NCBI RefSeq assembly: GCF_001038455.1
Contig: NZ_LDUY01000022.1
Span: forward strand, 1-64,000
DNA: 64,000 nt
Direction of reading: 5' to 3'
From: Fructobacillus sp. EFB-N1
GTDB lineage: Bacteria; Bacillota; Bacilli; Lactobacillales; Lactobacillaceae
In this document: piece after piece, positions 1-8,153 of the stretch
How the letters are laid out: each line of letters starts with the position of its first letter
Numbering within the stretch: position 1 is the first letter of the stretch
Notes under the pieces: model-generated
Seen by the model: the letters and a program-made list of their open reading frames with translations, nothing else
What the model was told of the DNA's origin: nothing
The model's database searches: none
Position numbers and translations under genes: made by a program

Positions 1-533
1 CACGTGGAACTTTCAAAGTAGAACAAACCATTGAAAAACGTCCTGAAAAAGTGAATGAACGGAAAGAATTTGGGCACTGGGAAGTTGATACTGTTCTCTC
101 TAGTCGAGGTCAAGATCGAACATGTGTGGTTACCTTTTTAGAGCGCCAAAGTCGTGTCTATTGGGCAATCAAGGTACACAATCGAACTAAGGAGGCCATG
201 GCAACTGCCTTTCAACGTTTCATGAACTCGTTTGGCAGCACTGTAAAAAGTATCACTGTTGATCATGGAAAAGAGTTCTCAGGATATCGTGAGTTAAGAG
301 ATACGTACAAGATATCGGTATATTTCTGCCATGCGTACTCCCCATGGGAACGAGCCAGTAATGAACTATTCAACCGTAAATTACGATACTTCTTTCCGAA
401 GAAGTCTAACTTTCGAGATGTTGATGAGCAGCGACTTTATGAGGCAATTGAGTTGATCAACAATCGACCCATGAAGTTACATAACTACCAGACGCCACTA
501 GAAGTTTTTCGGAGTTGTTCGAATTAAACTTGT
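1..533 (+). mobile_element. Right part of an IS30-family insertion sequence
   Basis: The window opens inside an insertion sequence whose transposase reads rightward and ends at 527. The right boundary is placed near 530 because the leftward comEC reading frame becomes recognisable from about 530 onward. The left end and any target duplication lie outside the window, so the exact border and terminal repeat cannot be confirmed here. Confidence 0.8.
3..527 (+). CDS. IS30-family transposase, C-terminal part
   Basis: This is the catalytic half of an IS30-type DDE transposase, which cuts and joins the ends of its own element. The frame is open from base 3, with the residues RGTFKVEQTIEKRPEKVNER preceding an internal GTG at 51, so the N-terminal helix-turn-helix half lies outside the window. 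The first catalytic Asp sits in GHWEVDTV, the second in TVDHGKEF and the Glu in ERASNE. I count 33 residues between the second Asp and the Glu, the DD(33)E spacing of the family. FNRKLRYFFPK after the Glu is also typical. The frame is intact to its stop, so the copy may be active. It is inserted in comEC. Confidence 0.92.
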   Translation, partial: RGTFKVEQTIEKRPEKVNERKEFGHWEVDTVLSSRGQDRTCVVTFLERQSRVYWAIKVHNRTKEAMATAFQRFMNSFGSTVKSITVDHGKEFSGYRELRDTYKISVYFCHAYSPWERASNELFNRKLRYFFPKKSNFRDVDEQRLYEAIELINNRPMKLHNYQTPLEVFRSCSN

Positions 534-1008
534 AATCTGCCAAATCAAATTGATAAAAGTTAGTTGCCGGCATAATTGACGTAAAATCACCCTGACCGCT
601 AATCAAGGTCGGACCGGGTGACGAGCGAAACCGAGCCAAATCTTCCGGAGCCTTTGCCTGGTAATAGTAATAAACGCGGTCACCTGAACTTTTTAAGCGA
701 CCAATGCCAGCAACGAGGCCATCAGTGTTAATTGTCCGTTCGTCTGGATAGGCCAGCATTGTATAGATCTGTCCTTTTTTATCAGGCAGGTTGGCCTGAC
801 GGACTAGTGCTTTTTGACCCATCCAAAAATACAATAAAAAAGCCAGCGACAAGGCAAGTATGACAAACAAGTCCCTGCCACGAGTCGTTAAAAAGGCAAG
901 CAAACTAAAAAATAGTGCCAAACAGATAGTCACCGAATTCGGCCGATAAACCGCCAATGATAAGGCGCCCACCAGCCAAGCTGCCTTCAATGTTGCTTGC
1001 AGACCCAT
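528..1008 (-). pseudogene. comEC: comEC, DNA uptake channel, truncated by the IS element
   Basis: ComEC forms the membrane channel that imports single-stranded DNA during competence and is normally about 700 or more residues. Only the first roughly 155 residues remain: two to three hydrophobic segments (about residues 10-75) and the start of the soluble OB-like domain, ending near YQFDLADY. After that the frame runs into transposase sequence read backward (about 23 foreign residues) and stops. The multi-spanning Competence domain and the metallo-beta-lactamase-like domain are missing here; the remainder may lie beyond the left edge. The start codon overlaps the comEA stop by one base (TAATG). 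The identity rests on position after comEA plus membrane topology. Confidence 0.82.
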
Positions 1009-1724
1009 TAAACCGTCACCTGATTTTTTAATTGTTCAAAACGTTTGGGACCAATCCCGCCGACTTCTTTCAAGTCCTCAACTGACTGAAATCGATGTTT
1101 TTCTTCCCGAAAAGCCACAATTTGCTCCGCTTTTTTGGGACCAATGCCATCCAGTGCCTCCAACTCCTTGGCGCTAGCCGTGTTTAAATTAACGAGCGCT
1201 CCCCCGCCACTTCGTCCAGATCCTGAAGTTGCGCCTGCTCGAGCACCACCAACATTACCAGCACCACTAGGAACGCCAACCGTTTGGTTAGGCCCCTCTT
1301 CGCCAACTTTTTCAATATAAAGTGCCTGACCATCCACTAATAATTGAGCTAGATTAATACGGTTGCGGTCGGCTTGATCTGTTAGGCCACCAGCCTGTTG
1401 GATAGCGTCTTGGAGGCGACTACCTATAGGCAAGTCGACCACTCCTTGGTGGTTAACCGCCCCCTTGAGATCAATCACCACTCGACCGCTAGCGCCCGGC
1501 TTTCTCTTTACACCCTTATCCGCTACCTTTTCCTGCTTTTCATTTAAGGCAGAGGATAGCCTCGGCACGGGGACATCTTTTTTCGCTCCCTGCTCAGTAC
1601 CCAAGGGGTTTAATCGCCAAAACACAATGATTGCCGCCAGCAAACCTAGGCCGGCCACAACCCAATAACGCCAGTATTCAATCAAATGTTCCTTCATCCA
1701 AGTCAATAATTTTTTGTACGTCAT
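1008..1724 (-). CDS. comEA: ComEA, competence DNA-binding receptor
   Basis: ComEA is the membrane-anchored receptor that binds double-stranded DNA and hands it to ComEC. The 238-residue product has a cytoplasmic head, one membrane segment (about residues 17-38), a low-complexity linker, an SLBB domain (VVIDLKGAVNHQGVVDLPIGSRL), a Gly/Ser-rich linker and a C-terminal tandem helix-hairpin-helix with GIGPKKAEQI and GIGPKRFEQL, the DNA-binding part. I chose the ATG at 1724 because AGGAGG lies eight bases before it; a frame-open ATG 13 codons further upstream lacks such a site. It is intact although its partner comEC is broken. Confidence 0.93.
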   Translation of the reverse strand: MTYKKLLTWMKEHLIEYWRYWVVAGLGLLAAIIVFWRLNPLGTEQGAKKDVPVPRLSSALNEKQEKVADKGVKRKPGASGRVVIDLKGAVNHQGVVDLPIGSRLQDAIQQAGGLTDQADRNRINLAQLLVDGQALYIEKVGEEGPNQTVGVPSGAGNVGGARAGATSGSGRSGGGALVNLNTASAKELEALDGIGPKKAEQIVAFREEKHRFQSVEDLKEVGGIGPKRFEQLKNQVTV

Positions 1725-1781
1725 CTGCTCAACCTCCTGGTAAATCAGACGAAGTGCAAACAAAAAGCCAACACACTTTTT

Positions 1782-1813
1782 GGTACAAATATCCTAATTT
1801 TTGGATACGTACC
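1782..1813. repeat. Imperfect inverted repeat between coaD and comEA
   Basis: GGTAC, three bases, TATCC, an eight-base AT loop, GGATA, one base, GTACC. It sits about 60 bases upstream of the comEA start and just after the coaD stop. It is not followed by a clear T-run on the minus strand, so it is more likely an operator or RNA structure than a strong terminator. Function unknown. Confidence 0.4.
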
Positions 1814-1832
1814 AACGAGCTGTCGGCTATTT

Positions 1833-2321
1833 TTATTGAAAATGTTTTTGTAAGGCGGTTACAACCACCGCTGGGACGAAAGCGTCGAGCTTGTCGGCAC
1901 CAAATTTAGCAATTTCTTTGACCATCGATGATGAAACATTCTGATTTTCCGGCTTGGCCAAAAGCAAGACCGTTTCAACATCAGCCAAGACAGAATTGAC
2001 TTCCGCAATATCGCGTTCGTACTCGAAATCCTTGGCATTCCGTAGACCACGGACCAAGTATTTCGCACCAATTTCGTTCATATAGTCAACGGTCAAGCCA
2101 CCGACTTGTCCAACCTGAACATTTGGTAAATCAGCTACGGCTTCTTCCACCAACTCCAATCGTTCGGCCGGTGTGAACAATCCTTTTTTATTCGTATTAA
2201 TTCCCACAGCCACGACAACTTCATCAAAAATTTCAGAAGCGCGTTGAATAATATCCAAGTGGCCATTGGTCAACGGGTCAAAAGACCCTGGAAAGACTGC
2301 TTTTTTCATTTTCCCACTCAC
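1833..2321 (-). CDS. coaD: Phosphopantetheine adenylyltransferase
   Basis: CoaD transfers AMP from ATP to 4'-phosphopantetheine, the penultimate step of coenzyme A synthesis. The nucleotidyltransferase signature is at the N-terminus (PGSFDPLTNGHLDII, with the T/HxGH element), followed by the RGLRNAKDFEYE motif and a C-terminal VSSSMVKEIA segment, all typical. Length of about 160 residues is normal. The frame can start at a GTG (2321) overlapping the rsmD stop, or at an ATG four codons later (2309, MKKAVFPGSF); the latter matches the family better. It follows rsmD with overlap, the usual Firmicutes arrangement, so the two are translated from one message. Confidence 0.96.
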   Translation of the reverse strand: MSGKMKKAVFPGSFDPLTNGHLDIIQRASEIFDEVVVAVGINTNKKGLFTPAERLELVEEAVADLPNVQVGQVGGLTVDYMNEIGAKYLVRGLRNAKDFEYERDIAEVNSVLADVETVLLLAKPENQNVSSSMVKEIAKFGADKLDAFVPAVVVTALQKHFQ

Positions 2322-2884
2322 TTTTCCTGTTGAGGTTCGTACCTATAAAGGGTCACTCGCGTAATACCGTAGTCCTTTTGCTTCAATAAATTTAGGTTAG
2401 GACCTGGTTCCGGTAAATCAGCGACCTGGTCGGATTCAATCATGATAATGGCGTCCGTTGCCAGCAGTCCGCCCTCTTCCATTGCCGTTAAATCAGCCTT
2501 TAGCTTTTCCTTGGCATACGGTGGATCAAGCAAAATCAAATCAAAGGACTTCCCCTGACTAGCTAAACGAGTTAGCGCAGCACTAGCTGGGACCTTCAAG
2601 ACCATAAAGGCATCTTCAGCATGGGTCTTTTCGATATTTTTCTCGATGACTGCAATGGCAGCTCTCTGTCGGTCGACTAAGACCGCCTGATCCATCCCCC
2701 GCGAAACTGCCTCAATTCCAAGGCCACCAGTTCCGGCGTACAGGTCGAGAACCTGGCCACCATTGATATAGGGCATCAACATTGAAAAAATAGCTTCCTT
2801 AATTTTATCTGTTGTCGGCCGCGTTTCTCGTCCCTTGACGGCATCCAAGCGAAGACCACCAAATCTTCCTGCAATCACACGCAT
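2318..2884 (-). CDS. rsmD: 16S rRNA (guanine966-N2)-methyltransferase
   Basis: RsmD methylates G966 of 16S rRNA using S-adenosylmethionine. The 188-residue protein begins with MRVIAGRFGGLRL and RPTTDKIKEAIFSML, carries the SAM-binding motif VLDLYAGTGGLGIEA (about residues 45-59), and the catalytic DPPY motif (LILLDPPY) near residue 120. Its start overlaps the stop of the upstream ylbG-type gene by one base and its stop overlaps coaD, so it is the middle of a tightly coupled operon. Confidence 0.96.
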   Translation of the reverse strand: MRVIAGRFGGLRLDAVKGRETRPTTDKIKEAIFSMLMPYINGGQVLDLYAGTGGLGIEAVSRGMDQAVLVDRQRAAIAVIEKNIEKTHAEDAFMVLKVPASAALTRLASQGKSFDLILLDPPYAKEKLKADLTAMEEGGLLATDAIIMIESDQVADLPEPGPNLNLLKQKDYGITRVTLYRYEPQQEK

Positions 2885-3366
2885 TAGGACTTTCCTCCCT
2901 TTTCAGCCGGCACGTGGACCTTATCATCAGTTTGCAAGTCTTGTTGTCCATCATCCTGACGATTATTCTTTTTCGTCGGCTGATTTTGACCCTGATTAGT
3001 TGGTTCCGCTAATTTTGCTTCAGATTGTCCTTTTGATTGGCCAGTTTGCTCCGCTGATTTTTCGTCAGATTGGTCCTTTTCAGCATCTTCTTGTGCCTGA
3101 TCGTAGGCCTCAAAAAAGACATCATCATGAACATCATCCAAATCAGGGTCAATGTCAGGCCGTGGCGATATTTTCACAGTCTTCACAAACCGGTACTGGT
3201 TCAGCTTATTAACTGTTTTTTCAACATCATCTTCATTCAGATAAAGTTCGACATAGCCCATTCTCTTAGAAATATAGCTAATATCACCGAATTTCTTTAA
3301 TTGTTCAACATGCTTCAAACCGCGTAAGAAAACATACACGGCTCGGCGTTTTTTTATAGTAAACAT
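2884..3366 (-). CDS. ylbG: YlbG family protein (DUF2129) with a long charged tail
   Basis: The first about 90 residues match the small YlbG family, whose molecular role is not settled: RRAVYVFLRGLKHVEQLKKFGDISY and a KMGYVELYLNEDD-like stretch, ending near ISPRPDIDPD. YlbG proteins are usually about 90 residues; here another 70 residues follow, made almost wholly of D, E, K, Q, N and S (several QTGQSKGQSE-like blocks), likely disordered. Position between ftsW and rsmD is the conserved one. The tail could be lineage-specific; I see no frameshift that would explain it. Confidence 0.85.
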   Translation of the reverse strand: MFTIKKRRAVYVFLRGLKHVEQLKKFGDISYISKRMGYVELYLNEDDVEKTVNKLNQYRFVKTVKISPRPDIDPDLDDVHDDVFFEAYDQAQEDAEKDQSDEKSAEQTGQSKGQSEAKLAEPTNQGQNQPTKKNNRQDDGQQDLQTDDKVHVPAEKGGKS

Positions 3367-3367
3367 C

Positions 3368-4552
3368 TTAGCGTTTTAATTCCCTTCGTGCCGCATAATC
3401 TTGCGGATTTGGTTGGATCAATTCCTTGTCTTTGGCTGAAACGTTCAAGGCAAGGCCAATGGCTGCCGAGAAAAAGACAAATGATGAACCACCACCTGAG
3501 ATAAAGGGGAAAACAACCCCAGTAATTGGCAGCAAGCCCAAGACACCTCCCAAATTAACAAAGGACTGCATCAATAAAAGACTAGCCAGCCCATACAAAA
3601 AGAGGCGGTTGTACTGTCCCTTTTGCTTGATTCCTAAGTAGACCAAGCGACCAATTAACATCAACACCATCAGCAAAACAAGGCAGATGGCCAAGGCGCC
3701 TAATTCTTCCGCTGCAACAGCCATAATAAAATCAGTGTTTGATTCTGGCAGGTAAGGTTTCAGCAACGAATTTCCCAGTCCAACGCCAAACAAACCACCA
3801 TGGGAAATGGCGTAGTAAGAGTACAATAGCTGCCGACTTTGGTCAACATTATGCCAAGGATTGACAAAGTTCGTCAATCGTCTGATAGCGTAAGAAGACG
3901 AGTTTCCTAAATGGAAAAAGCCAATAATATCTGGCAAAAAAACCAAAACGATAAAGAACAAAAGCAACCAAAAGGCGCAAGCTCGAGATGACATTCCCGC
4001 CGCCATCATCATCATTAACAGAACGGCCAAGGTAATAAACAAGTTTCCCAAATCGGGCATCAAGAGGTTCATCGACAACATCACAGCAGGTAAAAAGAGT
4101 TTTTGCAACATACCCGGCGCCGTCCATTGACGAATTTGGCGCCTGAGGCCTGCTCGAGGTAACCAGGGCTTTTTATCGAACCAGTGGGCAAAATACAAAA
4201 TCAACACGATTTTTGATAGTTCAACCGGTTGTAAAGTCACCGGCCCCAGGTTAATCCACCCGTGAGCCCCGTTAATGGCCGGCGCTAAGCGAGCGACAAT
4301 CAGTAAACCGGTGGTCCCAACCATTAAAAAATTGAGCACACTTTGTGATCGCAAAATGGAGCGATTCAATCGAAAGGCAACAAAGGCAACCGTCCAACCA
4401 ACCATCACGAAAATAGCCTGCTTTGAAAAGGACATAATGGGTGATAAATAAGCATTTTGGGTCGCCGAAAAGACCATCACAATCCCGATGGCCGATAGCA
4501 CGGCATAAGGCACCGCAATCCAGTAATCCAAACGTTCCAGCTTCTTAAACAT
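3368..4552 (-). CDS. ftsW: FtsW/RodA-type lipid II glycan polymerase
   Basis: A SEDS-family membrane glycosyltransferase that polymerises lipid II into peptidoglycan with a partner class b penicillin-binding protein. The 394-residue product has about ten hydrophobic segments and the family signature near the C-terminus (NLGGVLGLLPITGVVFPF followed by ISGGGSS). The middle contains VELSKIVLILYFAHWF, a usual loop motif. Its ATG overlaps the stop of the upstream aminopeptidase (TAATG). Lying in the ylbG-rsmD-coaD cluster points to the divisome version, FtsW, but sequence reading alone does not fully exclude RodA. Confidence 0.92.
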   Translation of the reverse strand: MFKKLERLDYWIAVPYAVLSAIGIVMVFSATQNAYLSPIMSFSKQAIFVMVGWTVAFVAFRLNRSILRSQSVLNFLMVGTTGLLIVARLAPAINGAHGWINLGPVTLQPVELSKIVLILYFAHWFDKKPWLPRAGLRRQIRQWTAPGMLQKLFLPAVMLSMNLLMPDLGNLFITLAVLLMMMMAAGMSSRACAFWLLLFFIVLVFLPDIIGFFHLGNSSSYAIRRLTNFVNPWHNVDQSRQLLYSYYAISHGGLFGVGLGNSLLKPYLPESNTDFIMAVAAEELGALAICLVLLMVLMLIGRLVYLGIKQKGQYNRLFLYGLASLLLMQSFVNLGGVLGLLPITGVVFPFISGGGSSFVFFSAAIGLALNVSAKDKELIQPNPQDYAARRELKR

Positions 4553-5625
4553 TACCGCTCCAAAATATCTTGATAAACGCTTTCATCCAAAGACTTTGCA
4601 ATCGCTACTACAAGGGCCTGTGCCGCTTCAAAATCAGGAATTGACCAAACCGTTTCATGGGTATGAATGTAGCGGGATGCCACACCCAAGGCGACAGCAG
4701 GAAGGCCAAATCCTTGGCCTTGAACGCCACCAGCATCAGTGCCACCCTTTGAAACAAAGTATTGATAAGGAATGTGATTATCCTCTGCTGTCTGCAAAAT
4801 AAATTCCTTCAAGCGTGGTGACGTCACAACCGTTGGATCAAAGACGCGAATCAACGTTCCCTGGTCCATGACTCCCTGACGACCAACTGTGCCATCAACA
4901 TCATTTGCTGCCGAAGAATCAACCGCAAAGAAGACATCTGGCTTCAATTGGTTAACAGCTGGCTTAGATCCCCGGAGACCGACTTCTTCTTGAACGTTTG
5001 CCCCAGCAATCAAAGTGTTTGGTGTTTCTACTCCTTGCAATTCTTCTAGAGCAGACAAAATCGTCACCACCCCAAAGCGGTTGTCGTAGGCCTTGGAAAC
5101 AGCTCGATTAGGGTTAGCAAGATGGGCTGTCTTGGTTGCTGGCACAATAAAGTCCCCTGGACGAACACCAAAAGTCTGAGCCTGGTCAGCCGATTCAAAG
5201 CCAGCGTCAAAAAGAATATCATCAATGGTCAACTGGCTTTGACCACCGGTCTTACCACGCAACAGGTGTGGTGAAACAGAAGATGATACAACCGGATATT
5301 GTCCATCTTTTGTAAAGAGTGTAAAGCGGTGAGCAGAAACGGTCATAGGATTCCAACCTCCCAAGGCAACCACTTGTAAGGCCCCCGTTGGCAAAATACC
5401 AGAAACCATGAAGCCAACTTCATCCATGTGAGCTGCAAACATCAGACGGGGACCATTTGACTGCTGATTTTTCACACCAAAAACACCACCAAGGTTGTTT
5501 TGGTAAACTTCGTCAACTAAGGGCGTTAAGTCCTGTTTGAATGCTTGACGCACCTGATTTTCCTGCCCAGATGTCCCCTGCAATTCCGTATATTTGACGA
5601 GTTGTTTCCAAGTATGTTGATCCAT
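4552..5625 (-). CDS. pepA: M42 family glutamyl aminopeptidase
   Basis: A cytoplasmic two-metal aminopeptidase releasing N-terminal acidic residues from peptides. The 357-residue length fits. Metal and catalytic motifs are visible in order: AAHMDEVGFM (His/Asp) near residue 66, KAYDNRFGVV (bridging Asp), NVQEEVGLRGSK (two Glu, base and ligand), AVDSS (Asp) and YIHTHETV (last His). The start has GAGGAGG seven bases upstream. It heads the leftward operon running through ftsW to coaD, with a one-base overlap. Related M42 endoglucanase-like deblocking peptidases have the same motifs, so the exact peptide preference is inferred. Confidence 0.9.
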   Translation of the reverse strand: MDQHTWKQLVKYTELQGTSGQENQVRQAFKQDLTPLVDEVYQNNLGGVFGVKNQQSNGPRLMFAAHMDEVGFMVSGILPTGALQVVALGGWNPMTVSAHRFTLFTKDGQYPVVSSSVSPHLLRGKTGGQSQLTIDDILFDAGFESADQAQTFGVRPGDFIVPATKTAHLANPNRAVSKAYDNRFGVVTILSALEELQGVETPNTLIAGANVQEEVGLRGSKPAVNQLKPDVFFAVDSSAANDVDGTVGRQGVMDQGTLIRVFDPTVVTSPRLKEFILQTAEDNHIPYQYFVSKGGTDAGGVQGQGFGLPAVALGVASRYIHTHETVWSIPDFEAAQALVVAIAKSLDESVYQDILER

Positions 5626-5756
5626 AACGCCCTCCTCAAGGTTTTTAATATAAAAGTTACTTTATTATAGCCTAGTTGAGGGGTACTGGCAAAGTCTTCA
5701 GGCTCGTTGAAAAAGCTGACATCTACTCGGCAGATCACTTTTTCAAGGACAATCAA

Positions 5757-5790
5757 AAATCCCCGATAAGAGCCTTATCGAGGATTAATA
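5757..5790 (-). terminator. Terminator of the adhesin gene
   Basis: The + strand reads CCCCGATAAG-AGC-CTTATCGAGG preceded by an A-run, so a minus-strand transcript ends in an eleven-base-pair-like stem and a T-run. It lies 13 bases past the stop of the leftward adhesin gene. Confidence 0.8.
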
Positions 5791-5802
5791 CAATTAACAA
5801 AA

Positions 5803-7095
5803 TTATGAACGCTTCTTATTCTTCAAAATCAGCGTAAAACCGGCCAAAAGAACAGAAATGGCAGTCAAAATGAGAACTTGCCAGCGACTGGATTCAAAGC
5901 GAGCAGCCTTTGGCAATGCAACCTCGGCAACCGGTTGCGCCGCAATTTCAGCTGGTGCAAAAGCAGGTACAGTTGTATTTGCTTTCGATTCGCTTGGTTG
6001 AGCAGTTGCTACCGGTTGCGCCATGTTGACTACTGGAGTAGGAGCCACTGTTTCAGTGCCTGGCGTTGTATTTGGCGTACTTGGCTTTGACGGCGTGCTT
6101 GGTGTTGCACTTGGTCCAACAGAAGCATTACCACCACCATCAATCTTTTCAACCATCATGGTCTTAGATTGTGTTGATAAATTATCACCAGTCAAATTAA
6201 CGGCATTGCCATACGAACTGACCTGAGATCCAGATTTCACACGGCTCTCGTACGTCAATACATAGGTTTGATTGATATCTCCAAAATCAATGTGGAACTT
6301 AGAATCAGAATCTATCGTTAACTTAGACAAGTCAACAGGCACCGCCTCGCCATCAGATGAGTCAATCGTCGAACCAAAGCTATCCGGAACAAAGGTTGAG
6401 TTGCCATCCAACTGATCAACAACCACCGCGTTTTGAATGTTTTGCTTGCGATAGTTAATTCGGACTTTCCAATGTAGCAATGTTGGATCTTTCAAATCAA
6501 ACCAACCAAATTTTGATAGAACTTCAGTTTTATCAGGCGCATTTCCCTGATTAATATAAACATCGGTGCTAGCTCCGGGAATGATACTGTGGTCCAATTG
6601 CCAGTTAATCATATTTTTCGTATTAAAGGAAATCTTAGACAAATCCCAGTTAGAGTTAATTTCGAAATAGCCAGATAAGGCGCGGTTAACATCAGTGGCA
6701 GCACTATCACTGGTAAAATGGACCGTAATTTCTCGGGTATTTTTATCCAGATGAGCATTAGCAATCACATCACCATTTTGCTCATGAATTTGAAAATCAA
6801 GCGAATTTGGTACCTGAAAAACATCAGGAACCACTACCGCAATTGGTTGAGCGACGGCAATGCCAGCCCCCTTAGGAATTGCAAAATTCCATCGAACCGT
6901 CAAATCATCATAAGGGTTAAAATTATCTGTTTGATGATTACTGGTTTTATAAACAGAAGCACTGGTAATGTAGGCCGAAGAAACATCCCCAGCGGAAACT
7001 TTCGACATTACTGTCCCAGCTCCAATTCCTAGCATTAAAAAGAAACTGGCAAAAAAGACTAGCAACGGGCGATTTTTAAAATCATTCGTTTTCAT
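5803..7095 (-). CDS. Cell-surface adhesin-like protein with sorting-signal-like tail
   Basis: A secreted, probably wall-attached protein of 430 residues. There is an N-terminal signal peptide (positive start, hydrophobic LLVFFASFFLMLGIGAGTVM, cleavage near SAG). Residues about 40-320 look like two beta-rich modules of the collagen/fibrinogen-binding adhesin type (YKTSNHQTDNFNPYDDLTV in the first; VVVDQLDGNSTFVPDSF and a YVLTYESRV strand in the second). A Pro/Thr/Ser/Ala stalk follows, then LPKAA, a hydrophobic segment and KNKKRS. LPKAA differs from the canonical LPxTG. The ATG at 7095 follows AGGAGAG; an ATG four codons earlier overlaps this site. The ligand is unknown. Confidence 0.72.
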   Translation of the reverse strand: MKTNDFKNRPLLVFFASFFLMLGIGAGTVMSKVSAGDVSSAYITSASVYKTSNHQTDNFNPYDDLTVRWNFAIPKGAGIAVAQPIAVVVPDVFQVPNSLDFQIHEQNGDVIANAHLDKNTREITVHFTSDSAATDVNRALSGYFEINSNWDLSKISFNTKNMINWQLDHSIIPGASTDVYINQGNAPDKTEVLSKFGWFDLKDPTLLHWKVRINYRKQNIQNAVVVDQLDGNSTFVPDSFGSTIDSSDGEAVPVDLSKLTIDSDSKFHIDFGDINQTYVLTYESRVKSGSQVSSYGNAVNLTGDNLSTQSKTMMVEKIDGGGNASVGPSATPSTPSKPSTPNTTPGTETVAPTPVVNMAQPVATAQPSESKANTTVPAFAPAEIAAQPVAEVALPKAARFESSRWQVLILTAISVLLAGFTLILKNKKRS

Positions 7096-7305
7096 AGCTC
7101 TCCTCATTTCAGTTATCTCACGACTTATTTGTCATATAAGCAACAACAACCAACAATATTGTAACGCTATAACCTTAAAATATGATACTTTTAATCCAAA
7201 TAAGTTTGTTTTCGGAATTAAATATTGACTTTACTATTTTATGCTAAATACCTATTGTCATCATTTTTATCCTAGAACCAGCTTTTTTACTAACAAACTT
7301 TTTTT

Positions 7306-7337
7306 TTGATTTCAAATACTACACAATACGTTATAAT
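7306..7337 (+). promoter_or_regulatory. Probable promoter of the DUF308 gene
   Basis: TTGATT at 7306 and a perfect TATAAT at 7332, separated by 20 bases, which is longer than ideal. The -10 is the firm part. The 262-base gap upstream (7108-7305) is AT-rich and holds no other gene that I can see; it must also carry the adhesin promoter. Confidence 0.55.
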
Positions 7338-7369
7338 AGTCATATAAGAAACAAAAAAAGGAGAAAATT

Positions 7370-7891
7370 ATGTCGAGTCATTCATTGCGCTATTTTATGG
7401 GGATTGATGGTCTTCTAGCCATCGTCTTTGGTCTTTTAGTTGTGATTCTACCCATCGACACGGCAGCCATTGCCGCGGCTATCATTGGTGTCATGATGGT
7501 TGCTTCTGGTTTATTTAAGATTGTTCATGCCATCAAAAACACCGCACTAACTGGTTGGAACAGGACAGGTGCTAGCCTGCTGGGCTTTATTTATATTTTG
7601 GCTGGTTTAATCATCTTTATTAATATGCACATTGCCTCAGTTTCGCTCTTTATGGTTGTTGGTCTAATGGTGGGAATTGTCTGGTTGTTTGAGGGAGTTA
7701 TCCAACTTTCGGTCGTTAGCCGTCTCACTGATCACCAAGCTTGGCTAACCTTTTCAGCCGTCCTGCATATTGTTGCCGGCATTTTGTTGATGGCTAGTCC
7801 CCTCTTTGGTGGGGCCTTACTTTGGATGTGGTTAGGAGTTAGTCTTATCGCTCTTGGTGTCTACCGCCTCTTAATGTTTTTCCGTTTTTAA
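7370..7891 (+). CDS. DUF308/HdeD-like membrane protein
   Basis: A 173-residue integral membrane protein with six predicted hydrophobic helices and almost no soluble domain. The repeated pattern of paired helices with short turns (GLLAIVFGLLVVILP, ILAGLIIFINMHIAS, VAGILLMASPLFGGALL) resembles the DUF308 or HdeD family, some members of which are linked to acid resistance in enterobacteria; a role here is not established. AAAGGAG lies seven bases before the ATG. It is a single-gene unit between the leftward adhesin and the purine permease. Confidence 0.75.
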   Translation: MSSHSLRYFMGIDGLLAIVFGLLVVILPIDTAAIAAAIIGVMMVASGLFKIVHAIKNTALTGWNRTGASLLGFIYILAGLIIFINMHIASVSLFMVVGLMVGIVWLFEGVIQLSVVSRLTDHQAWLTFSAVLHIVAGILLMASPLFGGALLWMWLGVSLIALGVYRLLMFFRF

Positions 7892-8022
7892 ATCTTTTAC
7901 TGCATCACGAGGTGCAATGAAAAATCAGCTTTGATTCCGCTTTAAAAAAGAAAGTGTCATATATAAGCGATGTGCTACATTTTCTGAGATTTAAATGATT
8001 ATCATTAAAATTTAAAATTATA

Positions 8023-8065
8023 AAAAGTGAACAATTTGTTTTACTTTTATTTAATGTTCGTCTTT
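8023..8065. promoter_or_regulatory. Candidate PurR operator: two inverted PurBoxes
   Basis: AAAAGTGAACAAT (8023-8035, + strand) and AAAGACGAACATT (8053-8065, - strand) each match 11 of 13 positions of the PurBox consensus AWWWCCGAACWWT. They face each other with 17 bases between, the spacing known for PurR operators in Bacillus. They lie about 90 bases upstream of the purine permease start. PurR is encoded at 19.4-20.2 kb. Confidence 0.62.
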
Positions 8066-8153
8066 ATTAAGCCATTTTGTGCATTTCACTCAGACAAAGC
8101 AAACATTTCTTGCTAAAATATTCAGGTAGGAAAAATATTATAAGGAGTCACTT

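Noticed and set aside
457-527. Apparent C-terminal extension of the comEC frame
   Set aside because: The last about 23 codons read the transposase gene backward, so they are not comEC sequence.
1135-1909. Several rightward open frames opposite comEA
   Set aside because: They mirror the coding strand, have no ribosome site and show Pro/Ser/Thr-rich shadow composition.
7892-8153. Possible purine riboswitch before the permease
   Set aside because: The conserved TATAA...ATATGG and CCGTAAA blocks of the purine aptamer are absent; PurBoxes explain control better.
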